64,000 nt of DNA from Fimbriimonadaceae bacterium (GTDB lineage Bacteria > Armatimonadota > Fimbriimonadia > Fimbriimonadales > Fimbriimonadaceae). Of this stretch, positions 40,113 to 48,219 are shown one piece after another (the stretch's first letter is position 1; each line of letters starts with the position of its first letter). The stretch spans positions 32,269-96,268 of the forward strand of contig JALHNM010000010.1 of NCBI GenBank assembly GCA_022843485.1, in the 5' to 3' direction. The translations under genes were made by a program, and so were the position numbers. The notes under the pieces are model-generated. The model did not search any database. It was not told where the DNA came from and saw only the letters and a list, made by a program, of their open reading frames with translations.

Positions 40113-40366
40113 AGCTTCTTCTCCGGCACGGGCGGGGACTTCTCGGGCACGAACTCGTAGAGCTTCACGAACTCGTCCAGGCGCACCCGGATGGAGCGCC
40201 AGCAGTTGTTCTGCCAGCTCAGGTACTCGACCGTGGGCGGGCTGTCGCGCATGTCGATGCGGTCGATCTTGATCTCCCGGGGACGGCGCTTGTCGATGCA
40301 CCGCCACACCTGCCCCGCCACGAGCGCGTCCGGGTCCCGGACGTTCTTCTTGGGGATGCCGGTCAC
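40109..40366 (-). CDS. Small SH3-like phage protein (85 aa)
   Basis: VAGQVWRCIDKRRPREIKID and VEYLSWQNNCWRSIRV show the strand and turn pattern of short phage proteins that begin with a GQVW motif. Overlaps both neighbours. Function unknown. Confidence 0.65.
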   Translation of the reverse strand: MTGIPKKNVRDPDALVAGQVWRCIDKRRPREIKIDRIDMRDSPPTVEYLSWQNNCWRSIRVRLDEFVKLYEFVPEKSPPVPEKKL

Positions 40367-40587
40367 GCCTGATCGTCCGCACGGGGCCCACGGGGCTCTC
40401 GCTTCTCTGTGCGCTTCGTGCCCCAGACGGACTCCAACAGAAAGTCCATGCCGAGGCGATTGATCTTGTAGACGACGCCGCAGCTCATCAGCACCTCGTC
40501 GCTGTCCGGCAGGACGGCTGCGATGTGAGCGTGCAGCAAGATCACCGTGGCGCCGGTGTGCAGAAGTACGGCCGTGCCCCCGGTCAT
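40363..40587 (-). CDS. Small beta-rich protein (74 aa)
   Basis: MTGGTAVLLHTGATVILLHAH followed by VVYKINRLGMDFLL and a basic end. Start chosen at the ATG overlapping the preceding stop. Function unknown. Confidence 0.6.
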   Translation of the reverse strand: MTGGTAVLLHTGATVILLHAHIAAVLPDSDEVLMSCGVVYKINRLGMDFLLESVWGTKRTEKREPRGPRADDQA

Positions 40588-40832
40588 GGCTGCTCCCCGG
40601 GGGGCTCTTCCTTGCGTCGAAACCCGCAAAGGCTGATGACGCCTTCCATCGCCTGGGGCGTCAGCTTGAGCACCTGCCCGTCCGCCAAATGCATGTTGCG
40701 TGCGCCGATGCGGATGCAGGTGATCTGCGCCGCAGGCACGATGCAGGACTCCCACTCGCCGCTCGGCAGCCGTTCTTCGACATCCACGAGCCAGTACAGC
40801 GCGAGGCTGCCGCCGCCCTCTTTCCAGGTCAT
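40584..40832 (-). CDS. Small beta-rich protein (82 aa)
   Basis: LALYWLVDVEERLPSGEW, CIVPAAQITCIRIGARN and a late LCGFRRKEE; mixed strands with three cysteines. Overlaps both neighbours by ATGA. The ITCIRIGARN stretch resembles its downstream neighbour's strand pattern only loosely. Function unknown. Confidence 0.6.
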   Translation of the reverse strand: MTWKEGGGSLALYWLVDVEERLPSGEWESCIVPAAQITCIRIGARNMHLADGQVLKLTPQAMEGVISLCGFRRKEEPPGEQP

Positions 40833-41455
40833 GACAACGCCTCGATGGCTTCCGCGAGCACGACCGACTGCACCTCAGCGTCCGCAGGGGCGCCGAACGC
40901 GTGCACGGGCTCCTTGCCGGCCGGCACGAGGATGTGGGCCTGGCCCCGCTTCTCGTGCATGGTGCAGACCGTGATCGCGAGCCCCTCGGCGACCGTCCGG
41001 TGGAACATGCCGCGAGGAAGCCAGTACTGGTAGACCGCGTCCGGGGAGTAGTGCTGCACCGCTCGTTCGTGCATCTGCACGCCCACGTACGCCTGCACGC
41101 ACATCCCGTCGAACCCTGCTGCAGCGCCGGCGGCTCGCGCGTTCTGGACCTCCCAGATGTCGACGCTCTCGGGCTGCTCGCGGGTCAGCAGATCGTACGC
41201 GTCCGGCGGGCTCCAACGAGTCTCCGCCAGCTTCCCGTGCAGCACTCGCGACTCGAGATCGAACCGATGGTCGTGCACGTCCCCGCACCCGCGGATGCCC
41301 GGGCGCACGAGGCTCGGGTGCCAGAGATGCACGCGCACCTCGGGCTCCACGTTCTCGCGCACGTACGCCTGCAGGCAGCCGATGCCGTGGTGCCTCCACG
41401 TCAGGTGCGGCAGAAGCTTCGCGAGCACCACTCTCTCACTCGCCGTGATCGTCAT
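40829..41455 (-). CDS. Cupin-like protein (208 aa)
   Basis: GCGDVHDHRFDLESRVLHG looks like a cupin metal motif (two His, distant Gly), and PRGMFHRTVAEGLAITVCTMH gives the second beta-barrel half with another His. The overall order suits a small cupin dioxygenase or isomerase fold. Substrate unknown. Its start lies inside the end of the 382-aa gene with a 20-base overlap. Confidence 0.5.
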   Translation of the reverse strand: MTITASERVVLAKLLPHLTWRHHGIGCLQAYVRENVEPEVRVHLWHPSLVRPGIRGCGDVHDHRFDLESRVLHGKLAETRWSPPDAYDLLTREQPESVDIWEVQNARAAGAAAGFDGMCVQAYVGVQMHERAVQHYSPDAVYQYWLPRGMFHRTVAEGLAITVCTMHEKRGQAHILVPAGKEPVHAFGAPADAEVQSVVLAEAIEALS

Positions 41456-42584
41456 CGTCGTCCTCGTCTTCGTCTTCGTCCTCGAAGTTCTCGGGTTCCG
41501 GCTCCCTCTCGACCTTGAACTGGCGGCCCTCGCCCGGGGGCGCGACCTTGGGCCGGGCCAGCTCCTTCTCGGTCAGCTCGAGCTGGATCAGGTGATTGAT
41601 CTCGTTCACGACCGTGGCCCTGGCCCGGGTGAGGGCCACGTGGAAGGCCTCCCACGCCTCCGTGATCGCTTCCTTGCGGAGATCGATGGGATGGAGCGGC
41701 GTGCCTCTGAGGATCACGGACACGTGCCGGGCCGCTTCCTCCGTGGCCAGGAGCGCGGCGCAGGCCGGGGTCTCGCTCAGCGACTCGATGGTGCGCCCCG
41801 ACTCGACCGTGCGATGGGCGAACGCCCGGTGGATGGTGTCCGTCAGGAGCAGCACGAGCGCGTGCTCGTCGAGGTGCGACGGGGCGCTCTGGGCCGCGCC
41901 TGCCGCGATGTCCAGCATCCACGGCTCGGTCTTGATCGTGAGCGTCTTGCTCGTGGGGCGGTCGTCGAAGCCCAGGAGCAGCTCGAGGTCGCGCACCCGC
42001 GCGAGCGCGGACTTCAGCTTGCTGTGGCTCTCTTCGAGGATCAGCCGGTCCTCGCGCACGCGCTCGACGTAGTGGTCCGCTTCGGAGGCGGCGGCCCGGC
42101 TGCGGTCGATGAGCTCGGGGATGCGCGCGAGCACGGTCGCCGCGTCGTCCATCGAGCCGCCCGTCGGGAGCCCGACCACCGGCAAGTCGCAGAGCATGCG
42201 GATGAGCCGGTTCCGCTCCGCCGTCACGACCGCGAGCTTGTCGATCTTCTCCGGGGCGGGGGCCGGGGTGTCGAGCCGAACGAGCTGCCCGGCGTTGTCC
42301 CGGGTCTCCACCCACTCCGCGAGGACTTTCTCCTTCGGGGGCTCGGGCGTCGGCTCGTCGATGAACACGAGCGCGCCCCTCGGAGAGCCCGCAGCGTCCG
42401 CCCGGGCCGTGCTGTCGCAGTCCTTGCACCGCTGCTTCTCGAGCCCGTCGGGCCCGAGGTAGGGCACGAGCTCCTCCTCGCGCACCGACGCCTCGCACAC
42501 CGGGCAGAGGACCCGGGGCGCAGCCTCGCGGGGGTCCCGGACCACGGGCCCCACCACGAGCGCGACCTTTTTCTTGCGGCCCAT
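41436..42584 (-). CDS. Zinc-ribbon protein with acidic tail (382 aa)
   Basis: An N-terminal zinc ribbon (VLCPVCEAS and RCKDCDS) is followed by a Pro/Glu-rich spacer and a helical middle with coiled-coil content. The C-terminus is a run of Glu and Asp (ENFEDEDEDEDDDD). This plan is common in proteins that hold single-stranded nucleic acid or polymerase partners. Start codon shares a base with the stop of the ParB-like gene. Confidence 0.65.
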   Translation of the reverse strand: MGRKKKVALVVGPVVRDPREAAPRVLCPVCEASVREEELVPYLGPDGLEKQRCKDCDSTARADAAGSPRGALVFIDEPTPEPPKEKVLAEWVETRDNAGQLVRLDTPAPAPEKIDKLAVVTAERNRLIRMLCDLPVVGLPTGGSMDDAATVLARIPELIDRSRAAASEADHYVERVREDRLILEESHSKLKSALARVRDLELLLGFDDRPTSKTLTIKTEPWMLDIAAGAAQSAPSHLDEHALVLLLTDTIHRAFAHRTVESGRTIESLSETPACAALLATEEAARHVSVILRGTPLHPIDLRKEAITEAWEAFHVALTRARATVVNEINHLIQLELTEKELARPKVAPPGEGRQFKVEREPEPENFEDEDEDEDDDDDHGE

Positions 42585-43570
42585 CAGGCGCTCGCAGCAG
42601 CCCGCTCGGCGCGCTTCTGCTTGTTCGCTTCGCGGATCTGCTTGCGCTCCGCCTTCTTCGCGATCTTCTCCTCGCGCTCCTCGGTCAGCGTCTTGAGCGC
42701 CTTGCTCAAGCCCGCGATCGAGTTCGCGGAGAGTTCCCCCGAGAGCCAGCGAATGGTCTTGATGACGTTCGGGTCGAGGTGCTCGTTGATGTCCGAACGC
42801 GAGACCAGCTGCCGCAGCGTGCGCCGGCTCGGGAGCACGGCCGTGGGCTTCTCCTCGCCCTCGACGGCCGGGGTCTTGCGCTGCTTGAGGGTCGCGGCCG
42901 CGAGCACGGCCGTGGGCTTCACGCCGCTCTCCACCGCGGTCTGCATGAACTCCTCGACCGCCGTGAGCTGGGCGGCCGGCGCCATGCCAGCGAACTGCTC
43001 CGCCGCGCTCGGTGCGATCTTGCCGTCCTCGATGAGCCTCTTGACCTTGGTCGAGAGCGAGGCCAGCCGAACCCAGGTGCCGATCGTCTGGGGCTGGACC
43101 CCGAACGCGCGGGCGACCGTGGCCACGTCCCCGTTCACCCGGGCCATGAACCGGGCGGCCTTCTCCGCCTTCGCCATGACCGCGTGCTCCACCCGGAGCT
43201 CGTTCAAGGAGATCATGATCTCGGAGAGCTTCTTCTCGTCCGCCTTCACGACGGTGACGGGAACCGTGACCTCGGGCTCCTTGATCTTGCGGAGGCGCTT
43301 GTTCGCCTCGAGCGCGTTGAAGACGCGCCGACGCCCGTCCGCCACCACGTAGCGCTTGGGGTCCGACTCCACCGACACCTTGATGGGAACCTGCACGCCC
43401 ACCGCCATGATCGAGAGCACGAGTGACTCGTCGATGACGGTGACGCGCTCCCGGTCCGTCTCGTAGAGAGGGTGATCCTTCTCCACGTCGTAGGTGAGCT
43501 GCGCCGGGTCGACGTTGAAGAGAACGCCGCGCTTGACGCCCTCGCCGTCCATGATCTGTGTGCCTGCCAT
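42584..43570 (-). CDS. ParB-like nuclease-fold DNA-binding protein (328 aa)
   Basis: The ParB/Srx N-terminal domain appears with VVADGRRRVFNALEAN (residues 75-90, the GxRR nucleotide-binding box). It is followed by a helix-turn-helix with VARAFGVQPQTIGTWVRLA (147-165) and a Lys/Ala/Glu-rich C-terminus. No ParA gene is visible. Such orphan ParB-like proteins act as segregation, CTPase-clamp or transcription factors. An inverted repeat lies in the upstream gap. Confidence 0.85.
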   Translation of the reverse strand: MAGTQIMDGEGVKRGVLFNVDPAQLTYDVEKDHPLYETDRERVTVIDESLVLSIMAVGVQVPIKVSVESDPKRYVVADGRRRVFNALEANKRLRKIKEPEVTVPVTVVKADEKKLSEIMISLNELRVEHAVMAKAEKAARFMARVNGDVATVARAFGVQPQTIGTWVRLASLSTKVKRLIEDGKIAPSAAEQFAGMAPAAQLTAVEEFMQTAVESGVKPTAVLAAATLKQRKTPAVEGEEKPTAVLPSRRTLRQLVSRSDINEHLDPNVIKTIRWLSGELSANSIAGLSKALKTLTEEREEKIAKKAERKQIREANKQKRAERAAASA

Positions 43571-43620
43571 TGGTTCCCTCTCTCGGTGTCGGTGGTGTCG
43601 AAGAAGCGAAGTGTCAGCGA

Positions 43621-43647
43621 ACTATCAAATCCTCGCGGATTGACAGT
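43621..43647. promoter_or_regulatory. Inverted repeat upstream of the ParB-like gene
   Basis: ACTATCAAATCC and GGATTGACAGT form an imperfect dyad separated by TCGC in the 77-base gap before the ParB-like gene. AT-rich for this genome. It could be a binding site for the ParB-like protein itself or for a repressor. Confidence 0.5.
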
Positions 43648-43878
43648 TCAGTACCCGAGGGCCTTGAGGAGCGCGTCCGCGTCCTTCACGGACTCGATCG
43701 CGGCGTACTCGCGCTTGGCTTCGGGAAGACCGTTGGCCTGCTGCACCCGGAGGGGGAAGCAGTGCGAGGCCACGCGCGTGCGGAGCGCGACGCGATCGAT
43801 CTTGGGCTCGAGAGGAGCCGCAGCGGCGGCCGCCTTGGCGGAGGGAGCGGGGGAGGGCTTGGTCGTTTCGTCGGACAT
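43648..43878 (-). CDS. Small Ala/Pro-rich protein (76 aa)
   Basis: The ATG is placed after AAAGAGACCAAGACC; an in-frame ATG seven codons upstream would put this ribosome site inside the gene. The N-terminal half is Pro/Ala/Lys-rich and disordered; the rest is helical (RVQQANGLPEAKREYAAIE, DALLKALGY). Function unknown. Confidence 0.6.
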   Translation of the reverse strand: MSDETTKPSPAPSAKAAAAAAPLEPKIDRVALRTRVASHCFPLRVQQANGLPEAKREYAAIESVKDADALLKALGY

Positions 43879-43911
43879 GGTCTTGGTCTCTTTCGGCATG
43901 TGGTGTTGGAA

Positions 43912-44127
43912 TCAGGGTGTGAGGAGTCGACCGAGCGTCTTGAGGCGCTCGATGATGTTCTGGGCGGCCTGCCGGCGACCGACGCCGGCAAGGCGTTGCT
44001 CGAGGTCGATCAGCTTGCGCACCTCGTTTTCGAGATCGACCTCGATGTCGCGTGTGAGGTAGTCCTCGTTCTTGCCCGAGGGCGCAGGAATGACCTGCAC
44101 CTCGTCGATGGGGCGCTCGTTGCTCAT
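43912..44127 (-). CDS. Helical hypothetical protein (71 aa)
   Basis: Leader AGGGTTTCAAC before the ATG is shared with the next upstream gene, implying a duplicated translation leader. Two charged helices (RDIEVDLENEVRKLIDLEQ, NIIERLKTLGRLL). Function unknown. Confidence 0.65.
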   Translation of the reverse strand: MSNERPIDEVQVIPAPSGKNEDYLTRDIEVDLENEVRKLIDLEQRLAGVGRRQAAQNIIERLKTLGRLLTP

Positions 44128-44137
44128 GTTGAAACCC

Positions 44138-44392
44138 TCACTCGTAGATGAAGCGGACGGCGGTCACCTGCGGGTCTTTCACGCTCAGCAGGAAGTTCAC
44201 GGCGGTAGCCAGCAGCACGGGAGACCACTCGGCGGGCCCGCGCCCGAAGACGACCATGCCCTCTCCGTACTCGGCTTTGTGCTTGGACTCCAGCAAGCCG
44301 GAGACGCGATTCCGGGTGTCCTCCGGGTCGAGCCCGAAGTGCTCGCAGATCGTCCTGTGCGACACGCGCGCAGTGAAAGTGATCGCCTTCAT
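44138..44392 (-). CDS. Hypothetical protein (84 aa)
   Basis: Start MKAITFTARVSH follows GGAGAGGGTTTCAAC. The order is strand, helix (RTICEHFGLDPEDTR), strand (GMVVFGRGPA), helix. No cysteine cluster. Function unknown; possibly a small DNA- or protein-binding domain. Confidence 0.65.
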   Translation of the reverse strand: MKAITFTARVSHRTICEHFGLDPEDTRNRVSGLLESKHKAEYGEGMVVFGRGPAEWSPVLLATAVNFLLSVKDPQVTAVRFIYE

Positions 44393-44490
44393 GTTGAAAC
44401 CCTCTCCTGGGTCAATCGAAAAAGAGTGGCCCTGTTTCTTCCCGCACCGGGCCCGCAGCGGATGAACCGGCCCACGAAGCCGTTGAAGCT

Positions 44491-44877
44491 CTACTCGGGG
44501 CTCATCGCCGCGCCGCACGTCGAGCACGTGCCCTGCGGGGTCGGCGGCTGATGGCTGAGGCAGTTCATGCAGATGTTCCCCAGGCCGCCCCACTCCGCCA
44601 TGTCGAAGTCCAGGGCCGCGCTAGGCTGCGGCGCGGCGGCGAGCCCGGGGCTACCGCCCGAGGCCGCGCGCAAGGCCGCCTTCGTCTCCTCGATCGTGGC
44701 CCACTTGCCCTCGAGCCCCATCGCCTTGCGGGCCGCGACCCAGTGCGCGGCGACCGCCTGGCCGTAGAGCCGCACCGGGTTCGGCGCACCCCCGCTCGCG
44801 ATCGCGTCCGCGCGCACGACCTCCTGCATCAAGAAGAGCATGTTCGCGATGTGTTCTGACGGGTTCGTGGTGCTCAT
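44491..44877 (-). CDS. Protein with C-terminal zinc finger (128 aa)
   Basis: Helical N-terminal part (HIANMLFLMQEVVRAD), Ala/Pro-rich linker, and a C-terminal CMNC ... CSTC zinc ribbon. Expressed from its own strong promoter with a very short leader. Could be a regulator; target unknown. Confidence 0.7.
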   Translation of the reverse strand: MSTTNPSEHIANMLFLMQEVVRADAIASGGAPNPVRLYGQAVAAHWVAARKAMGLEGKWATIEETKAALRAASGGSPGLAAAPQPSAALDFDMAEWGGLGNICMNCLSHQPPTPQGTCSTCGAAMSPE

Positions 44878-44894
44878 CGGGTCCGTAGTAGGAG

Positions 44895-44923
44895 AGACTA
44901 CTCAAGCGCGGCAGACAGGTCAA
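44895..44923 (-). promoter_or_regulatory. Strong sigma70-like promoter with short leader
   Basis: On the minus strand TTGACC, 17 bases, TAGTCT. The expected start of transcription is only about ten bases before the ATG of the zinc-finger gene. GTAGTAG follows just downstream of the -10 box. Confidence 0.65.
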
Positions 44924-44940
44924 GGAAGAAGTTCTCGGAT

Positions 44941-45141
44941 TCAGAACTCCCAGGTGTGCTGCGGGTCGGTGCACAGCTCGGTGGCGCGCTCGATCGCGTC
45001 GAGGGCGTTGCCGTGAAACGGCACCTCCCGGATGAACTTGCCCGTGTCGACCTGGAGGATGCGGATCGTTCGCTGGCGAACGACGAGATCTTTCGGCAAG
45101 CACTCTCGTTCCCGTTTGAGACGTTCGGCGCTCTTGGTCAT
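44941..45141 (-). CDS. Hypothetical protein (66 aa)
   Basis: A basic N-terminus (MTKSAERLKRERE) is followed by strands (RQRTIRILQVDTG) and a helix (GNALDAIERATEL). Start chosen five bases after the preceding stop; other in-frame starts upstream lie inside the neighbouring gene. Function unknown. Confidence 0.6.
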   Translation of the reverse strand: MTKSAERLKRERECLPKDLVVRQRTIRILQVDTGKFIREVPFHGNALDAIERATELCTDPQHTWEF

Positions 45142-45146
45142 CGGGC

Positions 45147-45332
45147 TCAGTGTCCCATCTCTTCGTCGGTCAGCACGTTGTCCTCGACCTCGACCTCGTA
45201 GAACTTGTGGCAGAACTCGGGGCACTCGCACGGCAGGCACTTCCCGATGTGGGCCTGCGCCAGGTGCGTGAGCAAGCCCGCCCACCCGAGCGCGGCGAAC
45301 GCCATCACGAGGTCCGCGTCGGGGCGGCTCAC
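45147..45332 (-). CDS. Small Cys-rich protein (61 aa)
   Basis: GTG start in the preceding stop (GTGA). A hydrophobic helix (VMAFAALGWAGLLTHL) is followed by CLPCECPEFCHKF, with four cysteines and a His able to bind zinc, then an acidic tail. Possibly membrane-touching. Function unknown. Confidence 0.6.
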   Translation of the reverse strand: MSRPDADLVMAFAALGWAGLLTHLAQAHIGKCLPCECPEFCHKFYEVEVEDNVLTDEEMGH

Positions 45333-45649
45333 GACCACCGTATGGCGGCCGCCGCGAGCCGCAGGTAGAGCTGCAGGCTCGTGGTGCTGATCCCGAGGGC
45401 TGCCAGCTCCGCACTCACCGGGCTCTGCTCGTCTTGAAGCGTCCATTGCATGATCTCCTCGATCCCGATCGGGACCGCAACAACGCGGTTCGCGTCCGTG
45501 AGGTGCACGAGCTCGTACACGACGGTGATGCCTCGCCCCCGGATCTTGCCGAGCTTCCAGCCGTACTTGGCCAGGCCTCGGTCGAGAGTCGCTCGAGTTT
45601 CGGCCTGCTTCTGGCGCATCTCCTCGTCCCGGTCGACGGGCTCAGTCAC
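45329..45649 (-). CDS. Hypothetical protein (106 aa)
   Basis: GTG start overlapping the stop of the gene upstream by eight bases. N-terminal charged helix (MRQKQAETRATLDRGL), central strands (RGRGITVVYELVHL) and a helical end. Function unknown. Confidence 0.62.
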   Translation of the reverse strand: MTEPVDRDEEMRQKQAETRATLDRGLAKYGWKLGKIRGRGITVVYELVHLTDANRVVAVPIGIEEIMQWTLQDEQSPVSAELAALGISTTSLQLYLRLAAAAIRWS

Positions 45650-46010
45650 GGAAACCTCGGTTCGCGGCACGGACTTCCTGGCGCAACGCATCGAGTTCCG
45701 CGCTCAACTGCTTGTTCTCCCGCTGCGCGCACACGAGATCGTGCTCCAGCACGGCCCGCGATGTCTTCTCTTCCTTCTCCTCGACAGCGTTCTCCCGCAG
45801 CAGTTGGGAGAAGTCGCGGAGGCCCTGCACGAACGCTCGCGCTGCGTACCAGGGCCACGCCCAGGCCCGCACGGCCTCGCGCGCGTGATGTCGCGCCTTC
45901 TTGCGGTTCGTCTCGTCCAGCGCGTTGGCTACGCGGAAAAAGCAGATGAGCAGCGCCAAGCCGCCGTACAGGAGAGCCGCCAGCGTGAGGGCGAACTGAA
46001 AGTCGGTCAT
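45642..46010 (-). CDS. N-terminally anchored coiled-coil protein, i-spanin-like topology (122 aa)
   Basis: Membrane segment FALTLAALLYGGLALLICFF at about residues 5-24, a basic helix, then a charged heptad stretch (ENKQLSAELDALRQEVRAA). An inner-membrane spanin has this topology, but no outer-membrane lipoprotein partner is evident next to it and it is far from the amidase. Treat as an anchored coiled-coil protein of unknown role. Confidence 0.6.
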   Translation of the reverse strand: MTDFQFALTLAALLYGGLALLICFFRVANALDETNRKKARHHAREAVRAWAWPWYAARAFVQGLRDFSQLLRENAVEEKEEKTSRAVLEHDLVCAQRENKQLSAELDALRQEVRAANRGFRD

Positions 46011-46849
46011 GGCACGCTGTTCCCCTTGAACATCTTCTCGAGAAGGTTGTAGACGCGGCACCCGACCACGGTCGTGGGGGCCGCGTCCGTCCCGGCGGCG
46101 CGCCACCACCCGAACAAGGCCGAGAGCTCGCCGTGGTGCTGCACCGCGAGCCGGAGCTTCGCGTTCTCCGCTCGAGCCTCGTCGCGTTCCTTCTCCGCCG
46201 AGTTGCGTTGCTCCTGCAGCTCGAACGTCGTCTTCCCGAGGCGCAGGTTGCGCGCCTTCTCATCTGCCAGCGCATCCCGCAGGTGCTCCAGCACGAACAG
46301 AGGCACGGGCGCGACGCGACTGGAGTCGGCCAGCACGTCGTCCCAGCGCACCGGCGGCAAACCCTCCATCAAGGCCCTGCGCATGCGCCGCGCTTCCGCG
46401 CCCTCGCGGCCCTTCGGCGGGTTGAGAAGCAACTGCCAGCGCTCGTGGACGCCCTCGCTGAGCACGACAGTCTCGAGCGCGCTTTGGTCGGTCCACGCAG
46501 GGCCCATCTCCGGGCTCTGCGTGATCCGCGCGAGCAGCACCTCGAGCGTGATGCCCCGGAGCCACACGAGGGGCTCCCGAGCCCACTCCTCGGCGGTCTG
46601 CGTCCTGCCGCCCCAGGTGAGGAGCGTGTGCTTGTCGATCTTCGGGCACGGGGGTGCCAGCGGTGCCAGCGAGGTTGCTGGGCGGATGGCGCTCGAGCTT
46701 GCGGGGAAGGTTTTCATGCCGTGCGCTGTGAGCACGTTGCAGAGGATCTCGCCGTTGGGGGCGGCGAGCGTGATCCCGATCTCGCCTTTGAACCAGGCGG
46801 CGCGGTAGTACACCTCCACCTTCATGCCGGGCGTGGGGTTCTCGATCAT
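46007..46849 (-). CDS. Hypothetical protein with MIENPTPGMKVEV module (280 aa)
   Basis: Starts with a strand module, MIENPTPGMKVEV, shared exactly with the next upstream gene and followed by YYRAAWFKGEIGITLAAPNG, a small SH3/tudor-like barrel. The middle holds a Trp-rich helical domain and the C-terminus a coiled coil. Probably arose by module duplication. Function unknown. Confidence 0.68.
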   Translation of the reverse strand: MIENPTPGMKVEVYYRAAWFKGEIGITLAAPNGEILCNVLTAHGMKTFPASSSAIRPATSLAPLAPPCPKIDKHTLLTWGGRTQTAEEWAREPLVWLRGITLEVLLARITQSPEMGPAWTDQSALETVVLSEGVHERWQLLLNPPKGREGAEARRMRRALMEGLPPVRWDDVLADSSRVAPVPLFVLEHLRDALADEKARNLRLGKTTFELQEQRNSAEKERDEARAENAKLRLAVQHHGELSALFGWWRAAGTDAAPTTVVGCRVYNLLEKMFKGNSVP

Positions 46850-47262
46850 GGCTTCTCCTTCACGTCCGTGGAGACCACGGTCTGGATGGTGTGGATGCTG
46901 ATGAGCCGCGCGTTCAGCTCGCGCAGGTGCTTCTCGAGGAGCGCCCTCGCCTCGCGCTGCGCGATGGGCACGAGGTTGTTGTGGGTCTCCTCGCCCGTCC
47001 AGGGCGACGGCAGCACCAGCTCGATCTCCGCTCGCACGCGCACGAGCACGGACGGGCCCGGGGGCGAGCGCTTCTTCGGGGGCGCCGGTCGGATGGAGGC
47101 GCTCGCGGCCAAGTAGTTGTCGTGCGCCCCGCTGTCGAGCAGGACGTGGCACCACGGTTGGCCCGCGATGTCTTTGGTCACGTCCTCGATGACGCCGGGG
47201 CGCCACTCCGGCGGGTGCATCTGGACCTCCACCTTCATACCGGGTGTGGGGTTCTCGATCAC
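46846..47262 (-). CDS. Hypothetical protein with MIENPTPGMKVEV module, paralogue (138 aa)
   Basis: The same 13 N-terminal residues as its neighbour are followed by PPEWRPGVIEDVTKDIAG, again an SH3-like barrel. The rest is a basic Pro-rich spacer and a helical, amphipathic end. Overlaps both neighbours. Function unknown. Confidence 0.68.
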   Translation of the reverse strand: MIENPTPGMKVEVQMHPPEWRPGVIEDVTKDIAGQPWCHVLLDSGAHDNYLAASASIRPAPPKKRSPPGPSVLVRVRAEIELVLPSPWTGEETHNNLVPIAQREARALLEKHLRELNARLISIHTIQTVVSTDVKEKP

Positions 47263-47663
47263 GGCTCCTCCTTCGGCGGTGCCGGCGGCTTCGCTGCCGC
47301 GTCGTCCGCGCGGATGGCCTCGTGCGCGAGCTTGAGCAGCGGCTCGGGCACCGGCGCCGGGGCCACGGCGTTCCCCGTCATGATGTCCATGAGCGCCTGG
47401 CGGAGCGCGGCGATGCGCGCGTCGCGCACGCGCACGTGCTGCGCGAAGGTGCGGGCCCCGTCGCGTGTGGCCTTGAACTCCTCCTCGCGCACGGTCCGCA
47501 GCGTCGCGACCTCCCGGCGCAAGTCCTCGATCGTCGCGAGCGCCGTCCTGAGCTCGGTCGACGGGGCTGCGGCGACGGGCACCGCAGGCTCGTCGCGGAA
47601 CACCTGCTTGAACGCTCGCTGGATCAGGTCTCGAGCGGGAGTGGGCTTTCGGTCAGTAGACAT
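47259..47663 (-). CDS. Coiled-coil hypothetical protein (134 aa)
   Basis: Basic N-terminus (DRKPTPARDLIQRAF), central heptads (LRTALATIEDLRREVATLR), Pro-rich end. Overlaps the preceding gene by eleven bases. Function unknown. Confidence 0.65.
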   Translation of the reverse strand: MSTDRKPTPARDLIQRAFKQVFRDEPAVPVAAAPSTELRTALATIEDLRREVATLRTVREEEFKATRDGARTFAQHVRVRDARIAALRQALMDIMTGNAVAPAPVPEPLLKLAHEAIRADDAAAKPPAPPKEEP

Positions 47664-48219
47664 CTTGCTTCCTGTTCCTGTTCTCGTAGTGCGTGCGCAT
47701 CTGTTTTGCGGTGGCGACGGCCTCCTCGTGCAGCGACCCCGACACCTTCAAGGGATCGATCCCGAGCGCGGCGACGAGTTCGGTGTAGCGGGCGGTCCGC
47801 TCCACCTCGTGCACCCGGATCGCGTGCGCGATGATCTCCACGCTGTCCTTGCCCGCGAAGAGGCGCTCGAGCTGCTCACGCAGCCACGGCACGGCTTCGG
47901 AACGAACGGGGGCTCCCGTCGTGGCGTCGAGGGCGACCACCTCCTTGCCGGACAGCAGCGACGAGAGGTAGTAGATGCGCTTGCGGTCGTTCTCCGTCTC
48001 GACGAGGTGTTCGATCTTGCGCACCACCTCGTGCGGATCGCATTGCAGGAGCTTCGCGAGCTTCTGCAGGAGCTGCTCCTCGAGCCGGTCCGCTTCCTGG
48101 CGCGGACCCCCTCGCTCGCGCTCGGTCTCCCACAAGGCTCGCTCCAGCCGGACCGAGATGCGGACCAAGGACGCGAGGTCTTCGACGGGCATGGCGATCG
48201 TCTGCGGTTCGTCAGTCAT
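47653..48219 (-). CDS. Helical hypothetical protein (188 aa)
   Basis: Strongly helical (RLERALWETERERGGPRQE, AKLLQCDPHEVVRKIEHL) with charged surface and one cysteine. No membrane segment. Overlaps both neighbours. Function unknown. Confidence 0.66.
   Translation of the reverse strand: MTDEPQTIAMPVEDLASLVRISVRLERALWETERERGGPRQEADRLEEQLLQKLAKLLQCDPHEVVRKIEHLVETENDRKRIYYLSSLLSGKEVVALDATTGAPVRSEAVPWLREQLERLFAGKDSVEIIAHAIRVHEVERTARYTELVAALGIDPLKVSGSLHEEAVATAKQMRTHYENRNRKQDVY

Noticed and set aside
42584..43570. Complete ParAB partition system indicating a plasmid-like prophage
   Set aside because: There is no ParA-type ATPase gene in the window, nor any integrase or replication initiator.
45642..46010. 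Inner-membrane spanin
   Set aside because: Topology fits, but no outer-membrane spanin gene overlaps or follows and the gene lies far from the amidase. Kept as a generic anchored coiled-coil protein.
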